Shown here: in pieces, positions 28,969 through 38,427 of the stretch
How the letters are laid out: each line of letters starts with the position of its first letter
Position numbering within the stretch: position 1 is the stretch's first letter
Assembly (NCBI GenBank): GCA_029938085.1
Contig: JAPYOS010000004.1
Coordinates: forward strand, 124,001-188,000
Direction: 5' to 3'
Length of the DNA: 64,000 bases
Source of the DNA: Oceanospirillaceae bacterium
GTDB taxonomy: Bacteria > Pseudomonadota > Gammaproteobacteria > Pseudomonadales > Balneatricaceae
The notes under the pieces: generated by a model
The model's database searches: none
Told to the model about the DNA's origin: nothing
What the model saw: the letters and a program-made list of their open reading frames with translations, nothing else
Translations under genes and position numbers: made by a program

Positions 28969-29994
28969 ATGGCGTTACTCAACCTATCGTCGCCCCACCA
29001 CCACAGTTTAAACCGCACCTCGCGCTTAATGATGTGGGTGTTACTGGCCACTGTACCAGGCCTGCTGGCACAAAGTTATTGGTTTGGTTATGGCACTGTT
29101 ATCAACTTGATTTGGGCTTGTGCACTGGCAGTGACCTTTGAAGCACTGGTGCTGTGGCTAAGAAAACGCCCCATTAAACCCTTCATTAGTGACGGCAGCG
29201 CCTTAGTGACGGCCTTTTTACTGGCCCTTGCATTACCCCCTTTTAGCCCTTGGTGGCTTACATTAGTTGCGGTATTGTTTGCCATCGTATTTGCTAAACA
29301 CCTCTATGGTGGCTTGGGCAACAATCCCTTTAACCCAGCCATGGTGGGATATGCCCTGTGCTTGATCGCCTTCCCTGTATCTATGACACAATGGGCCGGT
29401 ACCGAAAACACGTTAAATCTAGCTCAACAGTGGCAGTGGTTTTGGACAGAGACCCTGAGCGGTGGCATTGACGGCTACACTCAAGCCACACCATTGGACC
29501 TTATGCGCCACACCAAAGGCCTGACCTTAGGCGAATTAGCGGCCACCAACCCCGTACTCGGCCTCGGCCTAAGTGCCAGCGCATGGATTAACGCAGCCTA
29601 CCTAGTGGGTGGTTTGGGTTTGTTGGCGTTACGCATATTCACTTGGCATGCACCCGTGGCAATGCTCGCTAGCCTAGGCCTATGCGCTGGCCTGTTCCAC
29701 ATGGGAGAGCCGGACCTTTACCCCTCCGCAAGCCAACACTTGTTTAGCGGCGCCACCATGCTTGCAGCCTTCTTTATCGTCACCGATCCGGTCACAAGTG
29801 CCACGAGCCGTAAAGGTAAGTTGATTTTTGGCGCTGGTGTGGGCCTGCTGGTGTTTATCATTCGTAGTTACGGTGCCTACCCAGACGCCTTTGCGTTTGC
29901 CATTTTACTGATGAACCTAGCCGCGCCATTAATTGACACCTATACTCAACCTAAAGCCTATGGCCACCAAGGAAACAAAGATAATGAGCGCTAA
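28969..29994 (+). CDS. rsxD: Electron transport complex subunit RsxD/RnfD
   Basis: A 341-aa multi-pass membrane protein with SDGSALVTAFLLALALPP, NPFNPAMVGY and the FMN-anchoring type segment QATPLDLM (threonine near 174). RnfD carries covalently attached FMN in characterised complexes. Two bases separate it from rsxC, and rsxG starts 11 bases before its end. Confidence 0.96.
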   Translation: MALLNLSSPHHHSLNRTSRLMMWVLLATVPGLLAQSYWFGYGTVINLIWACALAVTFEALVLWLRKRPIKPFISDGSALVTAFLLALALPPFSPWWLTLVAVLFAIVFAKHLYGGLGNNPFNPAMVGYALCLIAFPVSMTQWAGTENTLNLAQQWQWFWTETLSGGIDGYTQATPLDLMRHTKGLTLGELAATNPVLGLGLSASAWINAAYLVGGLGLLALRIFTWHAPVAMLASLGLCAGLFHMGEPDLYPSASQHLFSGATMLAAFFIVTDPVTSATSRKGKLIFGAGVGLLVFIIRSYGAYPDAFAFAILLMNLAAPLIDTYTQPKAYGHQGNKDNER

Positions 29995-30631
29995 TACGCC
30001 CACCAGCCTTGGCGCCTCGATTCGCAATGGCGCACTCAGTTTGGGCGTGTTTGCGATTATCACCGCCGCCGCCATTAGCCTTACCTACGTGGCCGGTAGT
30101 GATGCCATTGCAGCCAATAAAGCGGCTGCCAAAGCACGCGCATTAGAGGCCGTAATGTCGCCCTCACTGTATGATCAAAGTTTATTAGAGTCACCAATTA
30201 CCCTAGCCCACGCAGACCAGCTTAACCTCGTTGAACACAGCCTCGGTTACGCCGCCATTAAAAATGATGTAGCCCAAGGTATAGTGCTGCCTGTGGTGGC
30301 CAAAGATGGCTACAGCGGCGACATCTCAATGCTTGTTGGTCTAAGCCGTGACGGTGTTATCCAAGGTGTAAGAGTATTAGAGCACAAAGAAACACCGGGG
30401 CTTGGTGATAAAGTTGAGCGTAAAAAATCAGCTTGGATCGATGAGTTTATTGGCCATTCTTTAACCAACACCAGCCCTGATGAGTGGGCAGTGACTAAAG
30501 ACGGCGGCCTATTTGATGTCTTTACTGGTGCCACCATCACCCCACGTGCCGTCGTCTCCGCCGTACATAAAAGCCTGCGTTATCATGAGCAACAACAATC
30601 CTCCTTTTACCCAAACACACAAGCGGATTAA
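29984..30631 (+). CDS. rsxG: Electron transport complex subunit RsxG/RnfG
   Basis: A 215-aa protein: one N-terminal membrane helix and a periplasmic FMN-binding domain. The flavinylation motif is FTGATITPRAVV, with T184 the expected FMN-bearing threonine; GLGDKVERKKSAW is also typical. An upstream extension to 29933 runs within rsxD and is not favoured; the ATG overlaps the rsxD stop region. Four bases separate it from rsxE. Confidence 0.96.
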   Translation: MSANTPTSLGASIRNGALSLGVFAIITAAAISLTYVAGSDAIAANKAAAKARALEAVMSPSLYDQSLLESPITLAHADQLNLVEHSLGYAAIKNDVAQGIVLPVVAKDGYSGDISMLVGLSRDGVIQGVRVLEHKETPGLGDKVERKKSAWIDEFIGHSLTNTSPDEWAVTKDGGLFDVFTGATITPRAVVSAVHKSLRYHEQQQSSFYPNTQAD

Positions 30632-30634
30632 AGC

Positions 30635-31345
30635 ATGAAAGAAGATCAATCTAAACTGGTAATGGACGGCCTGTGGAATAACAACCCTGCCTTGGTTCAA
30701 CTGTTGGGCCTGTGTCCACTATTGGCCGTCACCGGCAGCGTCGTCAACGCCTTGGGGCTGGGTTTTGCGACCTTGATGGTATTGGTGGGCTCCAATCTTT
30801 TAGTTTCCCTGATCCGTAATAAAGTGGCCGATGATATTCGTTTACCCGTGTTCGTGATGATCATTGCTGCGTTGGTGACCATCGCCGAACTGACCATGCA
30901 GGCACTGACCTATGAGTTATATCAAATCTTGGGCATATTTATACCCTTGATTGTGACTAACTGTGCCATTTTAGGGCGCGCTGATGCCTATGCTCGCAAA
31001 AATCCACCGCACTTAGCGGTCTTGGATGGTTTGAGCATGGGCCTGGGTTTTGCCGCCGTATTAGTGTTGCTAGGTGCCATGCGCGAGTTACTGGGCCAAG
31101 GCACACTCTTTGCCGACATGCACTTGTTGTTAGGCCCAATGGCCCAAAATTGGACCTGGGTAATTATTGATGACTACCGCGGCTTCCTCTTTGCCGTGTT
31201 ACCGCCGGGCGCTTTTGTAGGTATGGGGTTAATCATTGCGGCAAAGAACACCTATGACCAATACCAGACCAACAAAAACCTCACGCTACAACCACACATC
31301 GACGCAGGCAGTAAACGTGTTCGAGTGACCGGCACCATAGCTTAA
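30635..31345 (+). CDS. rsxE: Electron transport complex subunit RsxE/RnfE
   Basis: A 236-aa integral membrane protein, the RnfA paralogue: [17 protein letters not shown] and [18 protein letters not shown] match family hallmarks with the conserved cysteines. Last rsx gene; nth begins 11 bases later. Confidence 0.97.
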   Translation: MKEDQSKLVMDGLWNNNPALVQLLGLCPLLAVTGSVVNALGLGFATLMVLVGSNLLVSLIRNKVADDIRLPVFVMIIAALVTIAELTMQALTYELYQILGIFIPLIVTNCAILGRADAYARKNPPHLAVLDGLSMGLGFAAVLVLLGAMRELLGQGTLFADMHLLLGPMAQNWTWVIIDDYRGFLFAVLPPGAFVGMGLIIAAKNTYDQYQTNKNLTLQPHIDAGSKRVRVTGTIA

Positions 31346-31356
31346 CGTTTGCTCAC

Positions 31357-31998
31357 ATGAACAAGGACAAACGAGAACAGATTTTTGCACGCTTACGGGA
31401 TGACAACCCCAACCCAGTGACCGAGCTTAATTACAGCAACCACTATGAGCTGTTGGTGGCTGTAGCGCTGTCGGCGCAAGCTACCGATGTGAGCGTTAAT
31501 AAGGCCACAAAACAGTTGTTTAGGGTGGCTAATTCACCTCAAGCCATGCTCGACTTAGGCTTAGACCAGCTTAAACAACACATTAAAACCATTGGTCTGT
31601 ACAACAGCAAAGCTAAAAACGTCATCATGGCGGCACAAATGTTGGTGGACTTACATCAGGGACAGGTACCAGATCAACGCGAGGCCCTAGAAGCACTGCC
31701 TGGTGTAGGCCGAAAAACTGCCAATGTAGTGCTTAACACTGCCTTTCGACAAATTGCTATGGCCGTGGATACGCATATTTTCCGTTGGTCAAACCGCACC
31801 CGAGTTGCCCCCGGTAAAGACGTGATAGAAGTCGAGCGTAAACTGCTTAAATTTGTACCCAAAGCCTATCTACTAGATGCCCACCACTGGATAATTCTGC
31901 ATGGTCGGTACGTGTGTATAGCCCGCAAACCACGCTGTGGCTCTTGCCTCATTGAAGACCTTTGTGAATTCAAAAACAAAACCTGTGACATGGATTAA
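31357..31998 (+). CDS. nth: Endonuclease III
   Basis: A 213-aa DNA glycosylase/AP lyase. The helix-hairpin-helix LPGVGRKTANVV carries catalytic K120, and AVDTHIFR carries D138, the same numbering as in E. coli. The C-terminal [4Fe-4S] cluster motif C-x6-C-x2-C-x5-C is complete (CIARKPRC then SCLIEDLC). It removes oxidised pyrimidines. Placement right behind rsxE is the classic gammaproteobacterial order. Confidence 0.97.
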   Translation: MNKDKREQIFARLRDDNPNPVTELNYSNHYELLVAVALSAQATDVSVNKATKQLFRVANSPQAMLDLGLDQLKQHIKTIGLYNSKAKNVIMAAQMLVDLHQGQVPDQREALEALPGVGRKTANVVLNTAFRQIAMAVDTHIFRWSNRTRVAPGKDVIEVERKLLKFVPKAYLLDAHHWIILHGRYVCIARKPRCGSCLIEDLCEFKNKTCDMD

Positions 31999-32075
31999 GC
32001 CAGCACTTGGCATTTGTTTTAAACTGGACCATACTTAGCTCAAAATATAATAACCAAAAGTTCTGATACCCCCGT

Positions 32076-34760
32076 ATGTTAAGGTTTTTACTCCGTTACC
32101 TATTACTACCCTTAGTGCTTATTGCCACCATCGGTTACGCCGCAATTCCGCTGTGGGTGCCCACCGCCCTAGCGCTCTATCTACAACCTATGAATTGGCA
32201 GAGCCTAGAACTCAAGGTCGGTTATCCCAGCCACAAAAGTTGGCACATTGATGACTTCAGCTGGCATCAGGCACAACCAACCCTCGCCTACCAGGCAGCC
32301 TTAACTAACCTAGAATTAAATTACTCTTGGCAGTCTCTAAAAGCCCAACAGTGGCCGACGATGGAAGTACAAACTGCACACATTGAATTAGAGACCGAAA
32401 CTAACAGCCAAAACCAAATTCCAGCCTTAGCGCTTATACCCAGTCAATGGCTGCCATTTTGGCCAAAATTCAGCATTGAGAAGCTTGTTCTGAATGTATC
32501 TAACTCACAAAAACAGGTGCAGTTGGCTGGCAACCTTAGCCACCATGACGACAGCCTAAAACTGCTCGCGCGCATCTCTAACGAGACCCAAATTGATACC
32601 TACATCGACGCTGCGTTAGGTCATAACGATCAGGTGGAAGCCAAACTATTTACCCAGAGCAGCACCTCGCCCGTGGCTAAAATAACCTCGTCCGTTAAGC
32701 ATCAGGGTACACAATATAGCTGGCAAGGCCAGGCTGCCATCAACCTGCCCTTTAGCCAAACCTTGTTAGGTCGCTGGTGGCCGAGCGCCCTAGGCGAGCT
32801 AACCATCAATACTGGCCGCCTCACCAGCCACTGGCAACTTAACTTACCCATTGACTCATACGAGACGGCCGACTTAAGCCACATATCCGCAGCAGCAGAG
32901 GGCGAATTACAAACTCAGATACAATTTCAAGCCAGCAGCCCCATGGCCAAAGAACTTGATTTAGATGCCAGCTTTACGCACATATTTTCAGCCTCGGCCA
33001 AACCACAGTGGCGACTTAACGAAGGCAGTCAGCTAAGAATAATGCCCAATTGGAACAATACCAACATAGACCCAAACTTGTACCAATCCTTGTTGCTGCA
33101 GCAAGCTAAACTAACCCTCAATGCCGACAGCCCGGTGGCAATTACTTTTATAGAGGCAACAGGCCTGCTCGCCACAGCACCGGCCATTGAGCTAAACGGC
33201 AATATTAACGCCACCTTAGAAAATACCCATTCTGTATACCAGTTATTTGGCCAGCTATCGCAGCTTAAACTACAGTCCTTAGGACAATGGCAAGGCAATG
33301 CCAATTTGAGTGGATATTACCTTGCTCAAGCCGACGAAAACCCATGGATGACGCAACTTCCCATCGATTTGCGGCAGTTGCAATTATTGAGCGAAGTCGA
33401 CTTTAGCTTTGATCCAAAACAATGGCAATTTATCATGCAGCCGCATTCCAAGGTGTCGGCCACGCAGGTAGAGAGTCGCCGCCAGGCCGGTTCTATCCAA
33501 CTGTTCGCGAGTGACAAACTCAACTTATCCAATGGTAAACCTCTGACTCTGACCTATCAACCGCAGCAGGATTATTGGACCTGGTCAGACATAGACTTGC
33601 AGTTAAAACCTGAATCTATCCCCAGCCAAGGCCTTACAATAAACGTAAGCAAAGGTTCTTCATTATTGACTAATAGGCCCACGCAAGGACAGTTTGAGCT
33701 ACAACCTACGGCCATAAAAATAGCCAACTGGCCCGCCTTTCATGCGGTGAGCCAAGGTGACTTTAACTGGTTAGAAGGTCAGCTAACCGTCAACTTTTAT
33801 GCCCAGCTTCCGCCTTATATACCGGCCGTTGACGGCCAATACACGTGGCAGGCCAACGCAGCTAATCACCAGTTACTAGCCCAAGCCAAGGCCATTGAAC
33901 TAGCGCCCTTGCTACCCCAACTTGGCAGCATTGATGAGCTGTTACCTCTACCTTTACCACTCACCCTTGGCGTTACCTCAGGCACCGTTGATTATCGCGG
34001 CGATTGGCAATGGGGCAATGACCAGACTCAGGCGCTGCAACGGATAGATTATGACGCCGTAAGTGGTCGCCATAACAGCATTCAAGTGGCTGGCTTTTCG
34101 GGTTACAGCTTGTTTGAGTATGACAGCGATAAGGCCGATGACGACCGCATTCAAGGGCAGCATTCGTTGCGGGCAAAAACCTTGGCTTGGGGGCCAACCG
34201 CTAACCTTAAACTTCTGCAACCTCACGTAGAGCTAACGACCACTGGGTGGGCTAAGCCGGATTACCAAATAGAAAAATTTGACGCTCAGTGGCTAGGCGG
34301 CCGGCTACTCGCCAGCAACAGCAAGATTAATCACCAAAGCCTTAATAAGTTGGACCTGAGCCTCCAAAACCTACAGCTCAATCAATTGCTCAGTTTAGCT
34401 AACAGTCCAGGCCTTTCGGCCACAGGCAAGGTGTCTGGCAACCTCACCATGCACCTCGACCTGCGCTCTAACGCAAGTCGAGCGTGGACTTTAGCGCAAG
34501 GAGATCTAGTAAGCAGCCAAATGGGATTACTGAGTTTAGCGCCAGCCGATACTGCTGAAACGGACCCAAAAACAGCCTATTTACATGAAATATTAAGCCA
34601 CTTTAATTACCAACAACTGACTGCGAAATTGAGTCGCAACGAGGACCAAGGGTTATCCCTAACCACTCACCTAGTGGGCAGCAACCCCAACTTTAAAGAG
34701 GGCCATGCCGTGGACTTTAATCTAACCTTGAACCCTGAGCTTCTTCTAGGCAACGATTAA
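32076..34760 (+). CDS. YdbH-family AsmA-like envelope protein
   Basis: An 894-aa protein with one N-terminal membrane helix (about residues 5-30, followed by PLWVPTALALYL) and a long beta-rich periplasmic region. The C-terminal portion (LHEILSHFNYQQLTAKLSRNEDQGLSL then LVGSNPNF) resembles the YdbH C-terminal domain. YdbH, with YhdP and TamB, belongs to the large AsmA-like proteins that carry phospholipids between the membranes. No YnbE or YdbL partner follows here. Its last 44 bases overlap the end of the convergent ydiJ-type gene, which is unusual. The assignment is by overall architecture and C-terminal likeness. Confidence 0.7.
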   Translation: MLRFLLRYLLLPLVLIATIGYAAIPLWVPTALALYLQPMNWQSLELKVGYPSHKSWHIDDFSWHQAQPTLAYQAALTNLELNYSWQSLKAQQWPTMEVQTAHIELETETNSQNQIPALALIPSQWLPFWPKFSIEKLVLNVSNSQKQVQLAGNLSHHDDSLKLLARISNETQIDTYIDAALGHNDQVEAKLFTQSSTSPVAKITSSVKHQGTQYSWQGQAAINLPFSQTLLGRWWPSALGELTINTGRLTSHWQLNLPIDSYETADLSHISAAAEGELQTQIQFQASSPMAKELDLDASFTHIFSASAKPQWRLNEGSQLRIMPNWNNTNIDPNLYQSLLLQQAKLTLNADSPVAITFIEATGLLATAPAIELNGNINATLENTHSVYQLFGQLSQLKLQSLGQWQGNANLSGYYLAQADENPWMTQLPIDLRQLQLLSEVDFSFDPKQWQFIMQPHSKVSATQVESRRQAGSIQLFASDKLNLSNGKPLTLTYQPQQDYWTWSDIDLQLKPESIPSQGLTINVSKGSSLLTNRPTQGQFELQPTAIKIANWPAFHAVSQGDFNWLEGQLTVNFYAQLPPYIPAVDGQYTWQANAANHQLLAQAKAIELAPLLPQLGSIDELLPLPLPLTLGVTSGTVDYRGDWQWGNDQTQALQRIDYDAVSGRHNSIQVAGFSGYSLFEYDSDKADDDRIQGQHSLRAKTLAWGPTANLKLLQPHVELTTTGWAKPDYQIEKFDAQWLGGRLLASNSKINHQSLNKLDLSLQNLQLNQLLSLANSPGLSATGKVSGNLTMHLDLRSNASRAWTLAQGDLVSSQMGLLSLAPADTAETDPKTAYLHEILSHFNYQQLTAKLSRNEDQGLSLTTHLVGSNPNFKEGHAVDFNLTLNPELLLGND

Positions 34761-37677
34761 GGTAGTTTAACGGGTGCAGCGGTTGTTGATCCGAACGTAG
34801 GGCTATTTGGCTACGGCAAGAATAGCCGGTAGCCAGCACGGCACCTTGGGCTGCATTAACTGGCTGCTGCCAACTCATGGTATAGAGTTTAGCGGCTAAC
34901 GTTTGATGTTTTTGTTCGTGCCCAAAGGTGCCTGCCATACCACAACAGCCCGTGGCCGGTGTGTTTAAGGCAATGCCAAATTTAGCAAACAAGCCGACCC
35001 ATTGTGCAGTACCTTGCACCACCAACGCTGTTTCACTGCAGTGTCCAAGCAACGTTGGCGCCATCTCTGGTGCAACCGATACAGTAGGTAGGTTAATTAA
35101 CCCCTCCACTTGATGTAACCACTGCTGCAACAACAATACGTCGGGTACCGCTTCTGGCCCCAATATTTGACGATATTCATCACCAAAGGTTAGGCCTACG
35201 CTGGGGTCTACTGCCACCAACGTTAAACCTTGTTGCTGCACCTGCTGTAGCTGCTGGGTCACCGCTGCCGCTTGTTTTTCAAAGGCCGTGAGAAAACCCT
35301 TAACGTAAAGCGGTTTGGCCGATGCCTTAAGTGGCATCACTATGGGGGTAAAACCCATTTTCACCAAACACGACACGATACCCTGCACTTGAGGCAAGTC
35401 ATAACAACTGCTGAACACATCCTGCACTATGACCACAGATCGGCGCTTTTGTGCGTCAGACAAATTTTCGAACTTGTGCGGGTGCCACGCTTCTACGCCA
35501 TCAATAGCCGTCAATTTGGATAATTTATACGGGTGTATTTTCGGTAAGTTGACCATGCCAAACAGGTTTTTTATTAACCAACGGCTAGCCCTTAGCTGCA
35601 TGCCCCAGTTACTTAATCTGGCGGCCTTGCTGGTCACCATAGCCAAAGGTTCCACCAATGAGACCGCGTAGTCCGACAGTGGCCGCCTGCGTTTGGCAAA
35701 ATAGCGCTGTAAGAAACGGCTTCGATAAGTCGGTATGTCCACCTTGATCGGGCAAGCCGTAGTACACGCCTTGCAAGCCAAGCAACTTTGTAATGATTGG
35801 TACACCTGAGTCTCTAACGCTGGGTCGGCACCGCCCGTGGCTTCTTGTCGTAGCCATTCACGCAACAAGCTCGCCCTACCCTTGGGCGACTGCACACGAT
35901 CCTTAGTGGCTTTATACGACGGGCACATGGCCGCCTGTGGCTGGTAATTAAAACACGCACCATTGCCATTGCATGCAACGACGGGCTGCCATTGCTCAAC
36001 CACCAATTCGCCTAGCTGACGATCTGCCGCACCGCGAGTGCGTGGGTCATTAACCTTCACCAACTCAGCATCAGCCGACGCTGGGGTACAAATCTTACCG
36101 GGGTTAAGCTGATTGTGGGGGTCAAACCAAGCCTTTATACGCCGCATATCCTCATACAGGTCTGCACCAATAGTCTCTTGGGTATACTCACTGCGAAAAC
36201 CTTTGCCATGTTCGCCCCACATGACGCCGTCATACTTTTGCACCAAGGCCTGCACCGCATCAGAGATCACCTTTAGTTTTAAAGCATCCTCAGGGTCGCG
36301 CATGTTCAACGCTGGGCGTACATGTAAACAACCCGCATCCACATGGCCAAACATGCCATAGGAAACCCCCATGCCGTCCAATAGCTGCCTAAACTCACCA
36401 ATGTAGTCAGCCAGATTTTCTGGCGGTACTGCTGTGTCTTCCACAAACGCTATGGGGCGTCGTTTACCCGGCAAGTTGCCCAATAACCCTACACCTTTCT
36501 TACGTAATTCCCATAAACTGGCCATGCCTTTAGGGTCCGACACACGGCAGTAGCGCATACCTAACTGAGTAAGCTCAGCGCACACAGCATCCATTTTTTG
36601 TTCTAGCTGGTCGGCATCCATACCACCAAACTCAACTAAGTTAATGGCCGCAACCGGTGCCGCACCTGGGAAGGCGATGTAATCCTCAACCTGATGCCAA
36701 ATCACATCGTCCTGGGCCATGGTTAGAATAGTGTCATCTATGGTTTCAATGGCATCTGGGTTTTGTAGCACCAACTGGGTAGCATCACGCAACGCCCCAT
36801 CAAAAGAATCATAACCGAGCACCAATAATTGCTTAGCCAGCGGTATGGGCGTAAGTTTCAAGGTCAGCTCAGAGACGACCGCCAAGGTGCCTTCGGAGCC
36901 ACAAATAAGCCGACTCAAATCAAAACCATTGTCGGTCTTAATGTGGGCCAAGTTATAACCCGTCATAAACCGATTAAGTTTTGGAAAACGTGCGCTGATG
37001 GCGTCTTGTTTTTGCTCTACCAAATCATTCACTTGGCGATATAACTGTGCAACCGGGCCACCTTTGTCAATCTGTTGCTGCAGCCCTTGAGGTGTCATGG
37101 CTTTGGTTGTCACCTGTTGGCCGTCCGCCAGTATCAGGTTAAGGCTCACTACATGATTACTCGTGCGGCCATAAATACGTGAGCCCTGACCACAGGCATC
37201 AGTATTGGCCATTCCACCTAGGGTGGCACGGTTACTAGTGGACAAAGTAGGTGCAAAGAACATCCCATGGGGCCGCAAAAAGTCATTGAGTTGGTCACGA
37301 ATCACACCCGCTTGAACTTTAACCCAACCCGCTTCAAGGTCGATATCAATAATCGACGTTAGGTGTTTAGAACAGTCCACCACCAGACCATCGGTTAAAG
37401 ACTGGCCATTAGTGCCTGTACCGCCACCACGGGGTGCAAAGTAAATGGATTTAAAGCGGGACTGGGCGGCCAGTTTAAAGATAGCCTGTAGGTCTTCTTC
37501 ATGCTTTGGGTAAAGCACCCCTTGGGGCAAAAGCTGATACACGCTGTTGTCTGTAGAGGCAATGATACGATCGGCTTGATGGGGGCTAATTTCGCCCTCA
37601 AAACCAACATCATCTAAGACATTTAAGAAATTTACAAAATTGACTGCAGGGTCTTCAAGAAACTGCTTGCTCGACAT
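34717..37677 (-). CDS. ydiJ: FAD-linked oxidoreductase with Fe-S domain (YdiJ type)
   Basis: A 986-aa protein with an N-terminal FAD-binding PCMH domain (APRGGGTGTNGQSL, TLGGMANTDACGQGSRIYGRTS), an FAD-oxidase C-terminal domain (MFGHVDAGCLHVRPAL, WGEHGKGFRSEY, LNPGKICTP), then 4Fe-4S ligands in CLACKACTTACP and a CCG-type domain (GCCGMAGTFGHE). This is the YdiJ arrangement; E. coli YdiJ is reported to be a D-2-hydroxyglutarate dehydrogenase. D-lactate dehydrogenase is an alternative substrate assignment. Single gene; it overlaps the YdbH-like gene tail to tail. Confidence 0.88.
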   Translation of the reverse strand: MSSKQFLEDPAVNFVNFLNVLDDVGFEGEISPHQADRIIASTDNSVYQLLPQGVLYPKHEEDLQAIFKLAAQSRFKSIYFAPRGGGTGTNGQSLTDGLVVDCSKHLTSIIDIDLEAGWVKVQAGVIRDQLNDFLRPHGMFFAPTLSTSNRATLGGMANTDACGQGSRIYGRTSNHVVSLNLILADGQQVTTKAMTPQGLQQQIDKGGPVAQLYRQVNDLVEQKQDAISARFPKLNRFMTGYNLAHIKTDNGFDLSRLICGSEGTLAVVSELTLKLTPIPLAKQLLVLGYDSFDGALRDATQLVLQNPDAIETIDDTILTMAQDDVIWHQVEDYIAFPGAAPVAAINLVEFGGMDADQLEQKMDAVCAELTQLGMRYCRVSDPKGMASLWELRKKGVGLLGNLPGKRRPIAFVEDTAVPPENLADYIGEFRQLLDGMGVSYGMFGHVDAGCLHVRPALNMRDPEDALKLKVISDAVQALVQKYDGVMWGEHGKGFRSEYTQETIGADLYEDMRRIKAWFDPHNQLNPGKICTPASADAELVKVNDPRTRGAADRQLGELVVEQWQPVVACNGNGACFNYQPQAAMCPSYKATKDRVQSPKGRASLLREWLRQEATGGADPALETQVYQSLQSCLACKACTTACPIKVDIPTYRSRFLQRYFAKRRRPLSDYAVSLVEPLAMVTSKAARLSNWGMQLRASRWLIKNLFGMVNLPKIHPYKLSKLTAIDGVEAWHPHKFENLSDAQKRRSVVIVQDVFSSCYDLPQVQGIVSCLVKMGFTPIVMPLKASAKPLYVKGFLTAFEKQAAAVTQQLQQVQQQGLTLVAVDPSVGLTFGDEYRQILGPEAVPDVLLLQQWLHQVEGLINLPTVSVAPEMAPTLLGHCSETALVVQGTAQWVGLFAKFGIALNTPATGCCGMAGTFGHEQKHQTLAAKLYTMSWQQPVNAAQGAVLATGYSCRSQIALRSDQQPLHPLNYLNRCLEEAQGSRLD

Positions 37678-37787
37678 AGTGAGAAGGTTCTATCACGGGT
37701 TATTGGCTTAAGTTAGAGTTTAACTCAATGAGAGCTTATTGCCCATTCTCGATTAGTCTAAGCGCCTATTAGGTCTTTAGTTGTAAA

Positions 37788-38066
37788 TCATGTCCGGTAA
37801 AGCACTTTAATCACATGCCAACCAAATTTAGTTTTAACTAAGTGAGGTTCTTGTACTGCACCGCTAAATACAACTTTATCAAACTTAGGAACCATTTGAC
37901 CTTGTCTAAACTCGCCTAAATCACCACCCTTTTTACCCGATGGACATGACGAATACTTTTTAGCTAACGTTTGAAACTTAGCTCCTTTACCTAACTGCTT
38001 AATAATATCTTCCGCAATTTCTTTGTGCTTAACCAATATGTGAAGTGCGTGCGCTGTAGAAACCAT
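37788..38066 (-). CDS. ppiC: Parvulin-type peptidyl-prolyl isomerase (PpiC)
   Basis: A 92-aa single-domain parvulin: [65 protein letters not shown]. Catalytic His and Cys positions are present. No signal peptide, so it acts in the cytoplasm. Single gene by position. Confidence 0.95.
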   Translation of the reverse strand: MVSTAHALHILVKHKEIAEDIIKQLGKGAKFQTLAKKYSSCPSGKKGGDLGEFRQGQMVPKFDKVVFSGAVQEPHLVKTKFGWHVIKVLYRT

Positions 38067-38427
38067 GTCAAAACCTTTTTAATACCGTTTGGAAACTAAA
38101 CCCAGAATGACTAGATGAATATCGTGTGAGCTTAGCAACGAAAATGCACATGTTACCTTAATAATCCTTTTAACGGCTAACGACCCAAACAAAGGCGAGC
38201 GTTAGCGAGTCCAGCCACGCCCTGTGTGGCGTTTTGCTTTGCCTTGTTAGAGTTTAGTTTATCTAACTAAAAGGCGTCTAGGAAACTAGTGGCGATTCAG
38301 GTTAACGGTATATGCACTGCGCTTCTATCACTTTGTCAGTGATGCTAGAGAGGCCTTTAAGCATGGCGTTTTCGGCCCTTTTCCTGTATCCTTTCGCGCC
38401 TAAATACCCCTATTACAGAGATACCCC
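38067..38427. other. 361-bp intergenic region upstream of ppiC and rhlE
   Basis: Between the divergent ppiC and rhlE genes. It contains an attC-like inverted-repeat structure (38175-38253, listed separately) and a small hairpin ATCACT-ttgtc-AGTGAT at 38327-38343 near the rhlE promoter area. No gene is visible. Confidence 0.6.
38175..38253 (-). repeat. attC-like imperfect palindrome
   Basis: Outer arms CTAAC (38177-38181) and GTTAG (38246-38250) are complementary; CAAAGGC on the left pairs with GCCTTG on the right leaving one bulged base; an inner GCCAC/GTGGC hairpin fills the centre. Length, CTAAC/GTTAG ends and a bulged base recall integron attC sites read on the minus strand, but the 7-base core sites are not a full match to the RYYYAAC/GTTRRRY consensus and no integrase is in the window. 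Confidence 0.35.
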
